Part shown: positions 1-8,910 of the stretch, piece after piece | How the letters are laid out: each line of letters starts with the position of its first letter | Position numbering within the stretch: the first letter of the stretch is position 1 | NCBI GenBank assembly: GCA_947494325.1 | Contig: CANLUS010000001.1 | Location: 1-64,000, forward strand | Source: an uncultured Flavobacteriaceae bacterium | Lineage (GTDB): Bacteria > Bacteroidota > Bacteroidia > Flavobacteriales > Flavobacteriaceae | DNA: 64,000 bases | Direction: 5' to 3' | Made by a program: the position numbers and the translations under genes | The notes under the pieces: generated by a model | The model's database searches: none | Seen by the model: the letters and a program-made list of their open reading frames with translations, nothing else | Told to the model about the DNA's origin: nothing

Positions 1-8
1 CCTACATA

Positions 9-56
9 CCCCAATAACGGGGTGCAAATGTACAACACATTTATCCATTCAACAAA
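9..56 (-). promoter_or_regulatory. Leftward promoter at window edge
   Basis: Read on the minus strand, TACATTTG (32 to 25) is a perfect Bacteroidota -7 box. CAAAA at 53-56 supplies a TTTTG -33-like element about 20 bases upstream. The transcript would begin near position 20 and contains a small CCCC/GGGG hairpin (9-22). The gene it drives lies beyond position 1 and cannot be identified. Confidence 0.5.
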
Positions 57-299
57 AGAAATTTTAGATTTTTTTTACTTTACATTTTTTTCTCTTTTAA
101 GAGGCTATTTTGCAGCGCATTACTACGATACTTTTTTGAATCAAATTTCAATTCTAAAATAAAATTGACATGACACCATCTAAATTCTACAAGGCAAAGA
201 ACCCAATTATATCCAACTTAGTATACATTAAGGAAAAAAGATCACTAACCTTAACTTTAATAATCTTTTCCGACAACACCCAAATTATCACTAGTATTA

Positions 300-330
300 T
301 TGTACACATATTACTTTTCTGATATCTTTG
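300..330 (+). promoter_or_regulatory. thrS promoter
   Basis: TATCTTTG at 323-330 matches the Bacteroidota -7 consensus TAnnTTTG, and TTG at 300-302 sits 20 bases upstream as the -33 box. Transcription would start around 335-340, leaving a leader of about ten bases before the thrS ATG. It probably also serves infC, rpmI and rplT. Confidence 0.6.
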
Positions 331-346
331 CAGCCTTATTTAAAGA

Positions 347-2293
347 ATGCGAATGATTAAAATTACATTACCAGACGGATCGGTTAAAGAGTTTCCTAAA
401 AACAGTACTCCAATAGATGTAGCTAAAAGTATTAGTGAAGGCTTAGCCAGGAATGTTATTTCTGCACAGTTTAATGAAACTACTGTAGAGTCGACCACTC
501 AATTATCAGAAGATGGTTCATTAACATTATATACATGGAGCAATGATGAAGGTAAAAAAGCATTTTGGCATTCTTCAGCGCACGTCCTAGCGCAAGCTAT
601 TTTAAGTTTATATCCAGACGCGAAGCTAACCATCGGACCCGCCATCGAAAATGGGTTTTACTATGATGTTGATTTTGGACAAACTTCTATATCTGAAAGC
701 AATTTCAAACAAATAGAAGATAAAATGCTAGAGTTTGCTCGTCAAAAATTTGATTTTACGTTACGATCAGTCTCGAAAGCAGATGCGCTGGCATATTACA
801 AAGAACGGAATAACGAATTTAAAGTTGAGTTAATCGAGAACTTAACTGATGGTGATATTACTTTTTGTGATCATGCTGATTTTACGGATTTATGTCGCGG
901 AGGCCACATACCGAATACTGGTATCATTAAGGCTGTTAAGATCATGAGCGTTGCTGGAGCCTACTGGCGTGGCGATGAGAAAAACAAACAACTTACCCGT
1001 GTTTACGGTATTTCGTTTCCGAAGCAAAAAGAGCTCACTCAATACTTGGCTTTATTAGAAGAAGCTAAAAAAAGAGATCACCGAAAACTCGGTAAAGAGT
1101 TAGAGTTATTTACCTTCTCTCAAAAAGTCGGTCAGGGTTTACCATTGTGGTTACCTAAAGGCGCAGCTTTAAGAGAACGCTTAGAAAATTTTTTAAAGAA
1201 AGCTCAAAAGAAAGCAGGATATGAAATGGTAGTTACACCTCATATTGGCCAGAAAGAATTGTATGTTACTTCTGGACATTACGCAAAATATGGCGAGGAC
1301 AGTTTTCAACCAATTCATACACCAAAAGACGATGAAGAGTTTTTGTTGAAACCTATGAACTGCCCGCATCATTGTGAAATCTACAATGCAAAACCATATT
1401 CTTACAAAGAGTTACCAAAACGTTTTGCTGAATTTGGTACCGTATATAGATATGAACAAAGTGGAGAATTGCATGGTTTGACAAGGGTTAGAGGCTTTAC
1501 ACAAGATGATGCACATATTTTCTGCACGCCAGACCAGTTAGATCAAGAGTTTAAAAATGTGATTGACCTTTCTTTATATGTTTTAAGATCTTTGGGTCTC
1601 AAAGATTTCACGGCACAAGTTTCTGTAAGAGATCCTGAGAATCCAGATAAATATATTGGTGACGTTGAAAATTGGGAAAAAGCGGAACAAGCCATTATCA
1701 ATGCGGCAAAAGACAAGGAATTGGATTATGTTGTTGAAACAGGTGAAGCTGCTTTTTACGGACCGAAATTAGATTTCATGGTACGTGATGCTCTTGGCAG
1801 AAGATGGCAACTAGGAACTATCCAGGTAGATTACAATTTACCAGAACGTTTTGACTTAAATTACAAAGGATCTGACAATCAATTACATAGGCCTGTAATG
1901 ATTCATCGTGCACCATTTGGATCTATGGAACGTTTCATTGCATTATTACTTGAACATTCTGGTGGTAATTTCCCTTTATGGCTGACTCCAGAGCAAGTTA
2001 TTTTACTCCCTATCAGCGAGAAATATGAAAATTATACCGAAAAAGTTTTAAAATCGTTAGAAAATTCCGAAATTCGCGCCCTCGTAGATGATAGGAATGA
2101 AAAGACAGGCAGGAAGATACGTGATGCAGAAGTTAGTAAGATTCCGTACATGATTATCATTGGCGAGAAAGAAGAGCAAGAAAATTTGATTTCGGTAAGG
2201 AAGCATGGTGAAGGAGATTTAGGTACATTTACCATAGAAGAATTTATCTCTTTAATTAATAAAGAAATAGAAAGTACATTAGTACAATTTTAG
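347..2293 (+). CDS. thrS: Threonyl-tRNA synthetase
   Basis: Class II aminoacyl-tRNA synthetase that charges tRNA-Thr with threonine in the cytoplasm; 648 residues is the normal full length. The order is N-terminal TGS domain (about 1-65), editing domain with the HSSAHVLAQ and CRGGH motifs (about 75-225), catalytic core, and C-terminal anticodon-binding domain (about 545-640). The zinc ligands are visible as Cys in MNCPHH, His in GELHGLTR and His in MIHRAPFGS; motif 3 is GSMERF. ATG 347 or ATG 353 (two codons on) could be the start, and both follow the promoter at 300-330. It heads the conserved thrS-infC-rpmI-rplT order. Confidence 0.97.
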   Translation: MRMIKITLPDGSVKEFPKNSTPIDVAKSISEGLARNVISAQFNETTVESTTQLSEDGSLTLYTWSNDEGKKAFWHSSAHVLAQAILSLYPDAKLTIGPAIENGFYYDVDFGQTSISESNFKQIEDKMLEFARQKFDFTLRSVSKADALAYYKERNNEFKVELIENLTDGDITFCDHADFTDLCRGGHIPNTGIIKAVKIMSVAGAYWRGDEKNKQLTRVYGISFPKQKELTQYLALLEEAKKRDHRKLGKELELFTFSQKVGQGLPLWLPKGAALRERLENFLKKAQKKAGYEMVVTPHIGQKELYVTSGHYAKYGEDSFQPIHTPKDDEEFLLKPMNCPHHCEIYNAKPYSYKELPKRFAEFGTVYRYEQSGELHGLTRVRGFTQDDAHIFCTPDQLDQEFKNVIDLSLYVLRSLGLKDFTAQVSVRDPENPDKYIGDVENWEKAEQAIINAAKDKELDYVVETGEAAFYGPKLDFMVRDALGRRWQLGTIQVDYNLPERFDLNYKGSDNQLHRPVMIHRAPFGSMERFIALLLEHSGGNFPLWLTPEQVILLPISEKYENYTEKVLKSLENSEIRALVDDRNEKTGRKIRDAEVSKIPYMIIIGEKEEQENLISVRKHGEGDLGTFTIEEFISLINKEIESTLVQF

Positions 2294-2331
2294 TTTAACC
2301 GCTATCAATAGATAGTATAAATTTTACAGTT

Positions 2332-2889
2332 ATAGCAATACGAAGAAAAGGAGGAAGAAAGCCTTGGAGAATTATCAAAGAGGACGCTCACAGAATTAAT
2401 GACAAAATAATTCGTACACCGGAAGTACGGCTGGTTGGAGACAACGTTGAAGTTGGCGTCTATCCAATTGCAGAAGCAAAGAAACTTGCTAATGATTTCG
2501 AACTTGATTTAGTTGAGATATCTCCAAATGCCTCTCCGCCAGTCTGTAAGATAATAGATTATAAAAAGTTTGTTTACGAGCAGAAGAAACGTGAAAAAGC
2601 ATTAAAATCTAAAACAACTAAAGTTATTATAAAAGAAATTCGTTTTGGTCCTCAGACAGATGATCATGATTATGAATTTAAAAAGAAACATGCGATTAAG
2701 TTTTTAAGTGATGGAGCTAAACTTAAAGCATTTGTTTTCTTTAAAGGTCGTTCGATCGTATATAAAGATCAAGGGGAAATCTTATTATTAAGATTAGCTC
2801 AAGAATTGGAAGAATATGGTAAGGTTGAACAGATGCCAAGATTAGAAGGTAAGCGAATGACTATGTTCATAGCTCCGAAGAAAAAGTAG
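2332..2889 (+). CDS. infC: Translation initiation factor IF-3, AUA start
   Basis: IF-3 binds the 30S subunit, prevents premature 50S joining and rejects non-canonical start codons. The frame reads [11 protein letters not shown], then [44 protein letters not shown], a basic linker and [17 protein letters not shown]; it ends with [18 protein letters not shown] and TAG at 2887. This is full-length IF-3 (185 residues). There is no ATG, GTG or TTG between the upstream stop (2296) and the conserved core. The flavobacterial N-terminus Met-Ala-Ile-Arg aligns with ATA-GCA-ATA-CGA at 2332, so AUA is the likely start. Rare start codons (AUU in E. coli) are known to let IF-3 repress its own gene. The gene lies 38 bases after thrS. 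Confidence 0.9.
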   Translation: MAIRRKGGRKPWRIIKEDAHRINDKIIRTPEVRLVGDNVEVGVYPIAEAKKLANDFELDLVEISPNASPPVCKIIDYKKFVYEQKKREKALKSKTTKVIIKEIRFGPQTDDHDYEFKKKHAIKFLSDGAKLKAFVFFKGRSIVYKDQGEILLLRLAQELEEYGKVEQMPRLEGKRMTMFIAPKKK

Positions 2890-2895
2890 TAAAAT

Positions 2896-2912
2896 GCTGA
2901 AATATATTCAGC
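2896..2912 (+). promoter_or_regulatory. Small hairpin between infC and rpmI
   Basis: GCTGAA (2896-2901) pairs with TTCAGC (2907-2912) around a five-base loop, seven bases after the infC stop. No U-tract follows, so it is not a terminator. It may be a processing or regulatory hairpin in the infC-rpmI-rplT message, where L20 autoregulation is known in other bacteria. Confidence 0.35.
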
Positions 2913-2953
2913 CTTAGAAATATAAGAATAAGCAATATTAAATATATAGGAAG

Positions 2954-3151
2954 ATGCCTAAAATGAAGACAAAATCTAGTGCTAAAAAACGTTTTAAGAT
3001 GACGGGCACTGGTAAGATAAAGAGAAAACATGCTTTCAAGAGTCACATTTTGACAAAGAAGTCAAAAAAGAGAAAATTGAAGCTGACTCATTCTGGTTTG
3101 GTACACAAAGCGGATGAGATGAATATCTTAAAACAATTAACATTAAAATAA
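2954..3151 (+). CDS. rpmI: 50S ribosomal protein L35
   Basis: 65-residue, very basic protein of the large subunit. The N-terminus [20 protein letters not shown] and the central block [15 protein letters not shown] are diagnostic of bL35. It sits between infC and rplT, the order conserved in nearly all bacteria. Its stop codon lies inside the 5' arm of the hairpin at 3145-3165. Confidence 0.97.
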   Translation: MPKMKTKSSAKKRFKMTGTGKIKRKHAFKSHILTKKSKKRKLKLTHSGLVHKADEMNILKQLTLK

Positions 3152-3165
3152 GCAATGCTTATTTT
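3145..3165 (+). promoter_or_regulatory. Hairpin overlapping the rpmI stop codon
   Basis: AAAATAAGC (3145-3153) and GCTTATTTT (3157-3165) form a nine-base-pair perfect stem with a three-base loop that contains the rpmI stop TAA. The 3' arm ends in TTTT, so it might act as a weak terminator, a 3'-end stabiliser or part of an rplT leader. The 90-base rpmI-rplT gap is long for this operon, which fits a regulatory role. Confidence 0.35.
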
Positions 3166-3241
3166 GGTAATTATGAACCCTGTGTTAGTGCCATAACAAA
3201 ACGATTGAAAAATATCTGCCTAACTCAAAAACATTAAAATT

Positions 3242-3586
3242 ATGCCTAGATCGGTAAACTCAGTAGCTAAAAGAGCTCGTAGAAAAAAAATATTAAAACA
3301 AGCAAAAGGTTATTTCGGAAGACGTAAAAACGTTTATACAGTAGCCAAAAATGCGGTAGAAAAAGCAATGTCTTATTCATACCGTGATAGAAAAAACAAC
3401 AAACGTAACTTTAGAGCTTTATGGATACAGCGTATCAACGCTGGTGCTCGTCAGTATGGAATGTCTTACTCTCAGTTTATGGGGAAAGTAAAGGCTAACA
3501 ATATTGAACTAAACAGAAAAGTTCTTGCTGATTTAGCAATGAACAATCCTGAAGCTTTCAAAGCGATTGTAGACAAAGTAAAATAA
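3242..3586 (+). CDS. rplT: 50S ribosomal protein L20
   Basis: 114-residue 23S rRNA-binding assembly protein. [18 protein letters not shown], the [20 protein letters not shown] helix and the [20 protein letters not shown] block are textbook bL20. In several bacteria L20 represses its own operon by binding the leader mRNA. It is the last gene of the thrS operon and is followed by a strong terminator. Confidence 0.97.
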   Translation: MPRSVNSVAKRARRKKILKQAKGYFGRRKNVYTVAKNAVEKAMSYSYRDRKNNKRNFRALWIQRINAGARQYGMSYSQFMGKVKANNIELNRKVLADLAMNNPEAFKAIVDKVK

Positions 3587-3612
3587 ATTAAATAGCTTGC
3601 TTATTGCTATTG

Positions 3613-3643
3613 AAAAACCCGAACAGTTTGTTCGGGTTTTTTA
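3613..3643. terminator. Bidirectional terminator after rplT
   Basis: CCCGAACA (3618-3625) pairs with TGTTCGGG (3629-3636) around a GTT loop. The arms are flanked by AAAAA and TTTTTT, so a U-tract follows on either strand. It ends the rightward rplT transcript and probably also the leftward operon ending at 3667. Confidence 0.9.
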
Positions 3644-3666
3644 TTTTCATTTTTTAGTTGCTCTAA

Positions 3667-4158
3667 CTAGAAAATAGTTTCACTCAAGGCATAATATATG
3701 GCCATTAATGCCGAAAATATTGCACTTGCTAAAAAACGCCAATTCAGATACACTTTATTCTGAATAACATAGTTCGCAACAAAGGAAATAGGTATGTTGG
3801 CTAAAAATGACCAAAGTGCAATTCGAAACAATCCAATATCTATCAGATTTAAATCATTTGAAAGTAATTTAATAAAAACTAAATGTCTCAAAATCCAAAT
3901 TGGATTGAAATAAGCAATAGCCAAACCTGTTTTTGCTAAGGTACGCTTATAACTAGACAGTCCTTTTGTTTTTCGGTCAATCCAAGCAAAGTAATTTGGA
4001 ATTTCGAATGCATATAAGGTTGCTCCAATAATAATCATTCCTAGTAATCGAAACCAAGAGAACTCATTCAAGAGTAACGCTGCTATAGTATCGCCAGCAC
4101 TATAAATAACAGCACCTCGTACTATATTATATGTTGTATATTGAAGCCTACTTTTCAT
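3667..4158 (-). CDS. Small multi-pass membrane protein, function unknown
   Basis: 163 residues with about four or five hydrophobic segments (roughly 12-30, 36-54, 78-105, 110-130, 140-158). I do not recognise the family with confidence. The pattern AGDTIAALL, then an Arg, then a Gly/Tyr/Pro-containing helix ending FAWIDR, and a later ALWSF...IPIS...NWRFLAS block, loosely resembles the Mpv17/PMP22 layout; this is a weak inference. Its start overlaps the end of the molybdoenzyme large-subunit gene by 11 bases, so it is probably translationally coupled to it and last in that operon. Confidence 0.55.
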   Translation of the reverse strand: MKSRLQYTTYNIVRGAVIYSAGDTIAALLLNEFSWFRLLGMIIIGATLYAFEIPNYFAWIDRKTKGLSSYKRTLAKTGLAIAYFNPIWILRHLVFIKLLSNDLNLIDIGLFRIALWSFLANIPISFVANYVIQNKVYLNWRFLASAIFSALMAIYYALSETIF

Positions 4159-6412
4159 AGAGGGCCATCAAAACTTTTTCGGGCGTAAATGGAGCGTGAA
4201 ATTTCAATACATACGACTTGTTGAATGCCTTCACTGCGTTTTGAATGGCAAAATAAGCGCCTATACCATACATTAATGGTGGTTCGCCAACCGCTTTCGA
4301 TTTAAATATGGCCATATCATTTCCCTCAGTTTCTAATGGAATTGTTTCAATGGTTTTAGGTGCAGAGAATATATCTGGAACTTTATAAGTACTCAATGCA
4401 TTCGATTCTAAACGACCGTCGGTATCATATGCAATTTCTTCAATTGTCATCCAACCAATTCCTTGAGCCAAGGCACCTTCCACCTGCCCTAAATCAATCC
4501 CTATATTCATGCTTTTACCAAAATCATGAACAATTTTAACTGTATCAATCTCATAAATCCCTCGAACACAGTCGACAGTAACGGTAGTAATTGCGGTTCC
4601 ATAAACATGATACGCAAAGGGATGTCCTTTCTCTTTGGTTTTATCAAAATGAATAATAGGTGTAGCATAATGCGCGTTTTCCGATAAGGCTACCCTTTCT
4701 AACATGGCTTGGGCAACTAACGTCTCCCAACTTATTTTCGACTTTTGACCGTTTACAAAGACCACATCATTTTGAATAGAAATTGACTGTTCATCTTCAT
4801 CTAGCATTTCTGTCGCTACTTTTACCAATCTACCCAACAATGCTTCGCAGGCCATTTTTACAGCCTTTCCATTGAGATCGGCCGTTGAACTTGCAGCTGA
4901 TGGTGATGTGTTTGCTACTCTTGTAGTATTAGTCGTTTCTAGTTTCACTTTTTCAGAAGAAATTCCTAATATATCTTGAACGACCTGTAGCATTTTTGTA
5001 TTGACACTTTGACCCATTTCAACAGCACCGGTACTTACACCAACACTACCATCTTGATAAATATGAACTAAAGCTCTTGCATGATTCATAGGTGTGTTAG
5101 TAAAGGAAATACCAAAGGCAATGGGCATCAACGAAATTCCCTTTTTGAAAGACTCATTATTCTTGTTAAAAAGGTCAATTTCGCTTTCTATTTTTTCTAA
5201 TTCAAATTTTTTCTTTGCAGAAAACCATGTGTTTTGAACCTCCACCTTTGTCGCAATTTGACCATATGAAAATTCATCATTTTCTGATAGCAAATTCGCT
5301 TCTTGAATAAATCGCCTATTTACTCCAATAGCCTCAGCAGCAGCAGCAATGGCGCTTTCTATTACAAACATTCCTTGTGGACCTCCAAACCCCCTAAAGG
5401 CCGTATTTGGAGGTAAATTAGTTTTACAACTATACACGCTCGTTTTTACATTAGGCACAAAATAACTATTGGTTGCGTGAAACAATGTTCGTTCAGCTAT
5501 TGCTGGAGATAAATCTGCCGCAGCTCCGGCGTTCTGTAAAAACTCAGCTTCGAAAGCGGTAACTTTAAGATTTTTGTTCAATCCTATTTTAAAAAATGAC
5601 GAATATGGATGGCGTTTGCCCGTCATCCTCAAATCATCATGACGATTTAAGATATATTTTACAGGTTTATTTAAGTGCTGTACTGCAACTGCAGTCATCA
5701 CAGCCCAAGGTGTTGCTTGATCTTCCTTTCCTCCAAAACCTCCACCCAATCGAATTACGTCTACTTCTACTTTATGCATAGGAACCCCCAAAACTCTTGC
5801 TGTAATCTTTTGAACAGCAGTTGGACCTTGCGTCGAAGAGATCAATTTTATGCTTCCATTTTCTTGTGGAATTGCATAGCAACCTTGTGTTTCTAGATAC
5901 AAATGCTCTTGACCGTTGGAGAAAGTCTCCCCTTCCAAAACATAATCGCAATCAGAAAATGCCTCTTCGGTATTTCCAAGGCTAAAAGAACGCGGAGCAT
6001 TGATAAAGCTTCCTTTAGTTTTTGCTTCTTTTGCTGTTGTAATTACTGGTAATTCTTCTATTTCTATAGTGATTAATTGACGAGCTTGCTTAGCAATCGC
6101 TTCTGTCTCAGCGACAATAAATGCGATCGGTTGCCCCCAAAAATGCACTTCATCTTCAGCCCATAATGGCTCGTCAGGAAGAATGCCTCCTATTTGATTT
6201 TCCCCAATAATATCCTTATACGTAAAAATCTTAGTAACGCCTTTAAGGTTTTCGGCTTCGCTATAATCTACATTTTTAATCTTACCATGTGCCTTTGGGG
6301 AATCAAATACTACCCCAAATAAAGTGTCTTGTCTTATTATTATATCATCAACAAATAACGACTCCCCTCTGACATGAGTATAACTATCAATATTTTGCAT
6401 AGTCTTCTTCAT
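4148..6412 (-). CDS. xdhB: Xanthine dehydrogenase-type molybdopterin-binding subunit
   Basis: 754 residues, the size of the Rhodobacter XdhB type. It binds molybdopterin and should hydroxylate purines such as hypoxanthine and xanthine, or a related N-heterocycle or aldehyde. Active-site signatures are all present: GGGFGGKE with Glu230 (bovine Glu802), AFRGFGGPQ with Arg340 (bovine Arg880), and KAVGEPP with the catalytic Glu710 (bovine Glu1261). The Glu/Arg pair favours a purine substrate over a plain aldehyde. The ATG overlaps the stop of the FeS/FAD subunit by one base (TAATG), so the subunits are coupled for stoichiometric production. No XdhC-type maturation gene is in the window. Confidence 0.92.
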   Translation of the reverse strand: MKKTMQNIDSYTHVRGESLFVDDIIIRQDTLFGVVFDSPKAHGKIKNVDYSEAENLKGVTKIFTYKDIIGENQIGGILPDEPLWAEDEVHFWGQPIAFIVAETEAIAKQARQLITIEIEELPVITTAKEAKTKGSFINAPRSFSLGNTEEAFSDCDYVLEGETFSNGQEHLYLETQGCYAIPQENGSIKLISSTQGPTAVQKITARVLGVPMHKVEVDVIRLGGGFGGKEDQATPWAVMTAVAVQHLNKPVKYILNRHDDLRMTGKRHPYSSFFKIGLNKNLKVTAFEAEFLQNAGAAADLSPAIAERTLFHATNSYFVPNVKTSVYSCKTNLPPNTAFRGFGGPQGMFVIESAIAAAAEAIGVNRRFIQEANLLSENDEFSYGQIATKVEVQNTWFSAKKKFELEKIESEIDLFNKNNESFKKGISLMPIAFGISFTNTPMNHARALVHIYQDGSVGVSTGAVEMGQSVNTKMLQVVQDILGISSEKVKLETTNTTRVANTSPSAASSTADLNGKAVKMACEALLGRLVKVATEMLDEDEQSISIQNDVVFVNGQKSKISWETLVAQAMLERVALSENAHYATPIIHFDKTKEKGHPFAYHVYGTAITTVTVDCVRGIYEIDTVKIVHDFGKSMNIGIDLGQVEGALAQGIGWMTIEEIAYDTDGRLESNALSTYKVPDIFSAPKTIETIPLETEGNDMAIFKSKAVGEPPLMYGIGAYFAIQNAVKAFNKSYVLKFHAPFTPEKVLMALYEK

Positions 6413-7830
6413 TAGTATATCAGTTTTTGAAGGTCTACTTTTAAGGGAAATAATTCGATAAAATGTGCGAAAAACAATTGTCGAGCTAATAATCTCTTAT
6501 AATCAGCCGATCCCCTAACATCACTAATTGGCATAATTTCTGACTGTAATATGTTTTCTGCTCCTTTTATGTTTTGTGGATGTATCTTTTTACCAATTAA
6601 AAATTGACATGTTTTAGTCAAATATTTTGGAATCGCAGCGACTCCTCCAACCGCAGCATGTGCAGTAATAATAACATCTTTATTCATATTGATTCTGATC
6701 GCTGCATTCACACTAGCTATATCTAAATGTGTTCTCTTACATACTTTTTCGAAATTAAAAGTTTCGTTCTCCGATAGAAGATTAAAAGAAATGCTTTTAA
6801 CGATTTCATCTTCTTGTAAATCATATACCTTATAGTCTCTATGAAACTCTTGAAAACGTACTTTTCTCTCTGCCCCATTTATATGTTGGATCGTTATTAC
6901 AGAATTTAGCGCCAAAAAGAAAATTGACATATCTCCGATAGGAGAAGCATTAACAAAATTACCTGCCAGTGTTCCCATGTTTCTAATTTGTTCAGAAGAC
7001 ACTAATTTTAAAAAAACATCCAATTTTGGGAATACCTTCCTAAGTTCTTTGTGTTCGAGCAATTCAGTAACCGTCGTATTGGCTCCAAGCGTACAGACAT
7101 TATCCGCAACCGAAATTCCATTTAAATTAGTGTTCTTCGCAACTAAATGTATTGTTTCCTGAGCTAACTTATCGGCATGACGCACATATAAATCGGTGCC
7201 ATTAGCCACAATTGTAGTATTAGATTGGTAAGAATGATCTTCAGAATTAGGGCTAAGAAGTGACTCTAACCTTTGAGGAATTGTTTCAAAGTAATTTGGA
7301 ACAAATCCTTGCTGTACCAACCATTTTATTTGGTGATTATCATCTTTTTCTTCTACTATTTTTTCAACTTCGAAACCTGCTTTTTCAATTGATTTATACC
7401 CTGTACACCTACAAATGTTTCCGCTTACAGCGTCATTACAAGAATTTAGATTACTTGCTCTATCTTTTAGTGCAAAGCCAGTCATAGAAACTACAAATCC
7501 CGGTGTACAAAATCCACATTGCGTAGCATAATTTGAAGCCATTGCTTGTTGAACTACATTTAGTTTTTTTGGTAGGTTCACTCCTTCAATAGTTACAATA
7601 TGTTTCCCATGTGCATTTCCCAATGGAGCAATACACGATGTAATACTTTGATAAGAAATTTGATCATTATTTAACGAACCCATTAAAACGGTGCAGGCGC
7701 CACAATCTCCTTCTCTGCATCCAATCTTAGTTCCTTTTAATCGTTGCTGCTCTCTAATAAAATCAAGTAACGTAATACTCGGCGTTACCGCTGTCTTTAC
7801 CAATTCATTATTTAAAATAAATACTGTCAT
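6412..7830 (-). CDS. xdhA: Xanthine dehydrogenase-type FeS/FAD subunit
   Basis: 472 residues, carrying the electron-transfer domains for the adjacent molybdenum subunit. The N-terminal plant-type ferredoxin has ligands Cys38, Cys43, Cys46 and Cys66. The second [2Fe-2S] domain has CGFC (105/108) and CRC (140/142). A FAD-binding domain follows from about 200, with VANGTDLYV and IRNMGTLAGNFVNASPIGD, and a CO-dehydrogenase flavoprotein C-terminal domain ends the protein. Two separate polypeptides (FeS/FAD plus Mo) is the bacterial xdhAB arrangement. It lies one base after the CtlX-like gene, so the three are surely one transcript. Confidence 0.92.
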   Translation of the reverse strand: MTVFILNNELVKTAVTPSITLLDFIREQQRLKGTKIGCREGDCGACTVLMGSLNNDQISYQSITSCIAPLGNAHGKHIVTIEGVNLPKKLNVVQQAMASNYATQCGFCTPGFVVSMTGFALKDRASNLNSCNDAVSGNICRCTGYKSIEKAGFEVEKIVEEKDDNHQIKWLVQQGFVPNYFETIPQRLESLLSPNSEDHSYQSNTTIVANGTDLYVRHADKLAQETIHLVAKNTNLNGISVADNVCTLGANTTVTELLEHKELRKVFPKLDVFLKLVSSEQIRNMGTLAGNFVNASPIGDMSIFFLALNSVITIQHINGAERKVRFQEFHRDYKVYDLQEDEIVKSISFNLLSENETFNFEKVCKRTHLDIASVNAAIRINMNKDVIITAHAAVGGVAAIPKYLTKTCQFLIGKKIHPQNIKGAENILQSEIMPISDVRGSADYKRLLARQLFFAHFIELFPLKVDLQKLIY

Positions 7831-7831
7831 A

Positions 7832-8767
7832 TTAATTTTTAGGTAAGAACACCTCAGCCATCATACATCTTGCACTACCCCCACCACAAGCTTCTATGGT
7901 ATCTAGTGAACTTGCTAAAATAGGACAGTGATTTTCGATTCTATTAATTTGTTCTTTGGTGAGACTATCATATGCCGCCTGACTCATAATTAAATGTAAC
8001 ATATCATTTACTCCCTTTACTTGTAGCATATTACCAGCAAAATTATTGACTTGATCCTCGGTTATAGTGATTATTTCTTTTCCGGTTCGTTTTAAATGAC
8101 CTATAACATTTTTACGCTCTTTTTTATCGTCAATACAATCTAAGCATATCACGGCAAACGTCTCTGCCAAACACATCATAACGTTCGTATGATAAATAGC
8201 CTTGCGCTGATCATTCACCGTTTGGTTTGCTGTAAAAATGACAGGAGAATATTCAAAATCTTCACAAAACTCAATAAATAAATCCTCCTCGGCTCTAGGT
8301 GACAAGGCACAATAGGCAATTCGATTCTCTCTATCCAATAACAAACTTCCCGTTCCCTCTAAAAATAACCCTTCCTTTTCGGCAGCAGTGTAATCTACAA
8401 TGTTGTCAATTTTAAATCCAGCTGATTCTAATTTTTCCAACACATCTTCGCGACGTTCCAAACGACGGTTTTCAGCAAACATAGGATATAGACCAACATC
8501 GCCACTCTCGTGAAAAGAGATCCAATTATTTGGAAAAATCGAATCAGGTGTGTCATGTTCAGTCGTATCATCAACCACCACAACCGTGACGCCAATTCCT
8601 CGCAATTTTTCTACATATATGTCAAATTCTTGCTGTGCTTTTGTATTCACTGTCTCAGGTAATAAGCTATCTAAGACTTTCTGATAATAATTGTTGACTG
8701 CAGTTTGTTCATTCATCCTAAAACCAATAGGACGAATCATTAAAATTGTATTGGTGGTTTGTTTCAT
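7832..8767 (-). CDS. ctlX: CtlX-like amidinotransferase-fold hydrolase
   Basis: About 311 residues in the guanidino-group-modifying superfamily (arginine deiminase, DDAH, citrulline ureidase). Visible features are SIFPNNWISFH near the N-terminus, LEGTGSLLLDR, the catalytic His in IYHTNVMMC, and the catalytic Cys eleven residues from the end in GGGSARCMM. The overall pattern fits the CtlX group, named for citrulline use; the true substrate is unproven. I chose ATG 8767 over the upstream in-frame ATG 8788 because homologues begin near MKQTTNTILMIRP and because a -7 box (8798-8791) would place the transcript start close to 8785. It is the first gene of the xdh operon. Confidence 0.82.
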   Translation of the reverse strand: MKQTTNTILMIRPIGFRMNEQTAVNNYYQKVLDSLLPETVNTKAQQEFDIYVEKLRGIGVTVVVVDDTTEHDTPDSIFPNNWISFHESGDVGLYPMFAENRRLERREDVLEKLESAGFKIDNIVDYTAAEKEGLFLEGTGSLLLDRENRIAYCALSPRAEEDLFIEFCEDFEYSPVIFTANQTVNDQRKAIYHTNVMMCLAETFAVICLDCIDDKKERKNVIGHLKRTGKEIITITEDQVNNFAGNMLQVKGVNDMLHLIMSQAAYDSLTKEQINRIENHCPILASSLDTIEACGGGSARCMMAEVFLPKN

Positions 8768-8790
8768 TAAATTGTTTCTTTTTATCAAAT

Positions 8791-8798
8791 CAAAATTA
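8791..8798 (-). promoter_or_regulatory. Probable -7 box for the ctlX-xdhAB operon
   Basis: On the minus strand this reads TAATTTTG, a match to TAnnTTTG, 24 bases before the chosen ctlX ATG. I found no clear -33 TTG at the expected distance, so the call rests on one element and on the 122-base gap that separates this operon from the upstream peptidase gene. Confidence 0.4.
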
Positions 8799-8910
8799 CT
8801 CTAAATTTGAGAACTTCTAACCTTTGGATACTCATTTTGCTAACAAAATAGGTCTCAAAAATTTTCTTAAAATGAACTATTACATCACTTATAAATTTAA
8901 AAGAAAAGTC

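Larger units (their letters stand above)
1..346. other. Intergenic region upstream of thrS
   Basis: No convincing gene lies here. The left end carries a leftward promoter for a gene outside the window, and the right end carries the thrS promoter. Between them the DNA is very AT-rich, with T-runs around 70-95 and a short inverted repeat CTCTTTTAAGAG at 92-103. A 50-codon open frame (170-322) has no recognisable product. No T-box or other known riboswitch pattern is visible, although thrS is a classic T-box target in Firmicutes. Confidence 0.7.

Noticed and set aside
9-32. Possible tRNA 5' end on the minus strand at the left edge
   Set aside because: GGGGTATGTAGG follows a promoter, but too few bases remain to show a D-arm or acceptor pairing, and the small CCCC/GGGG hairpin argues against it.
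170-322. 50-codon open frame upstream of thrS
   Set aside because: No recognisable product, very AT-rich composition, and its 3' end contains the thrS promoter. Likely chance.
5596-5896. Plus-strand open frames inside the molybdenum-subunit gene
   Set aside because: Antisense shadows of a well-conserved coding region; composition and codon pattern follow the minus-strand gene.
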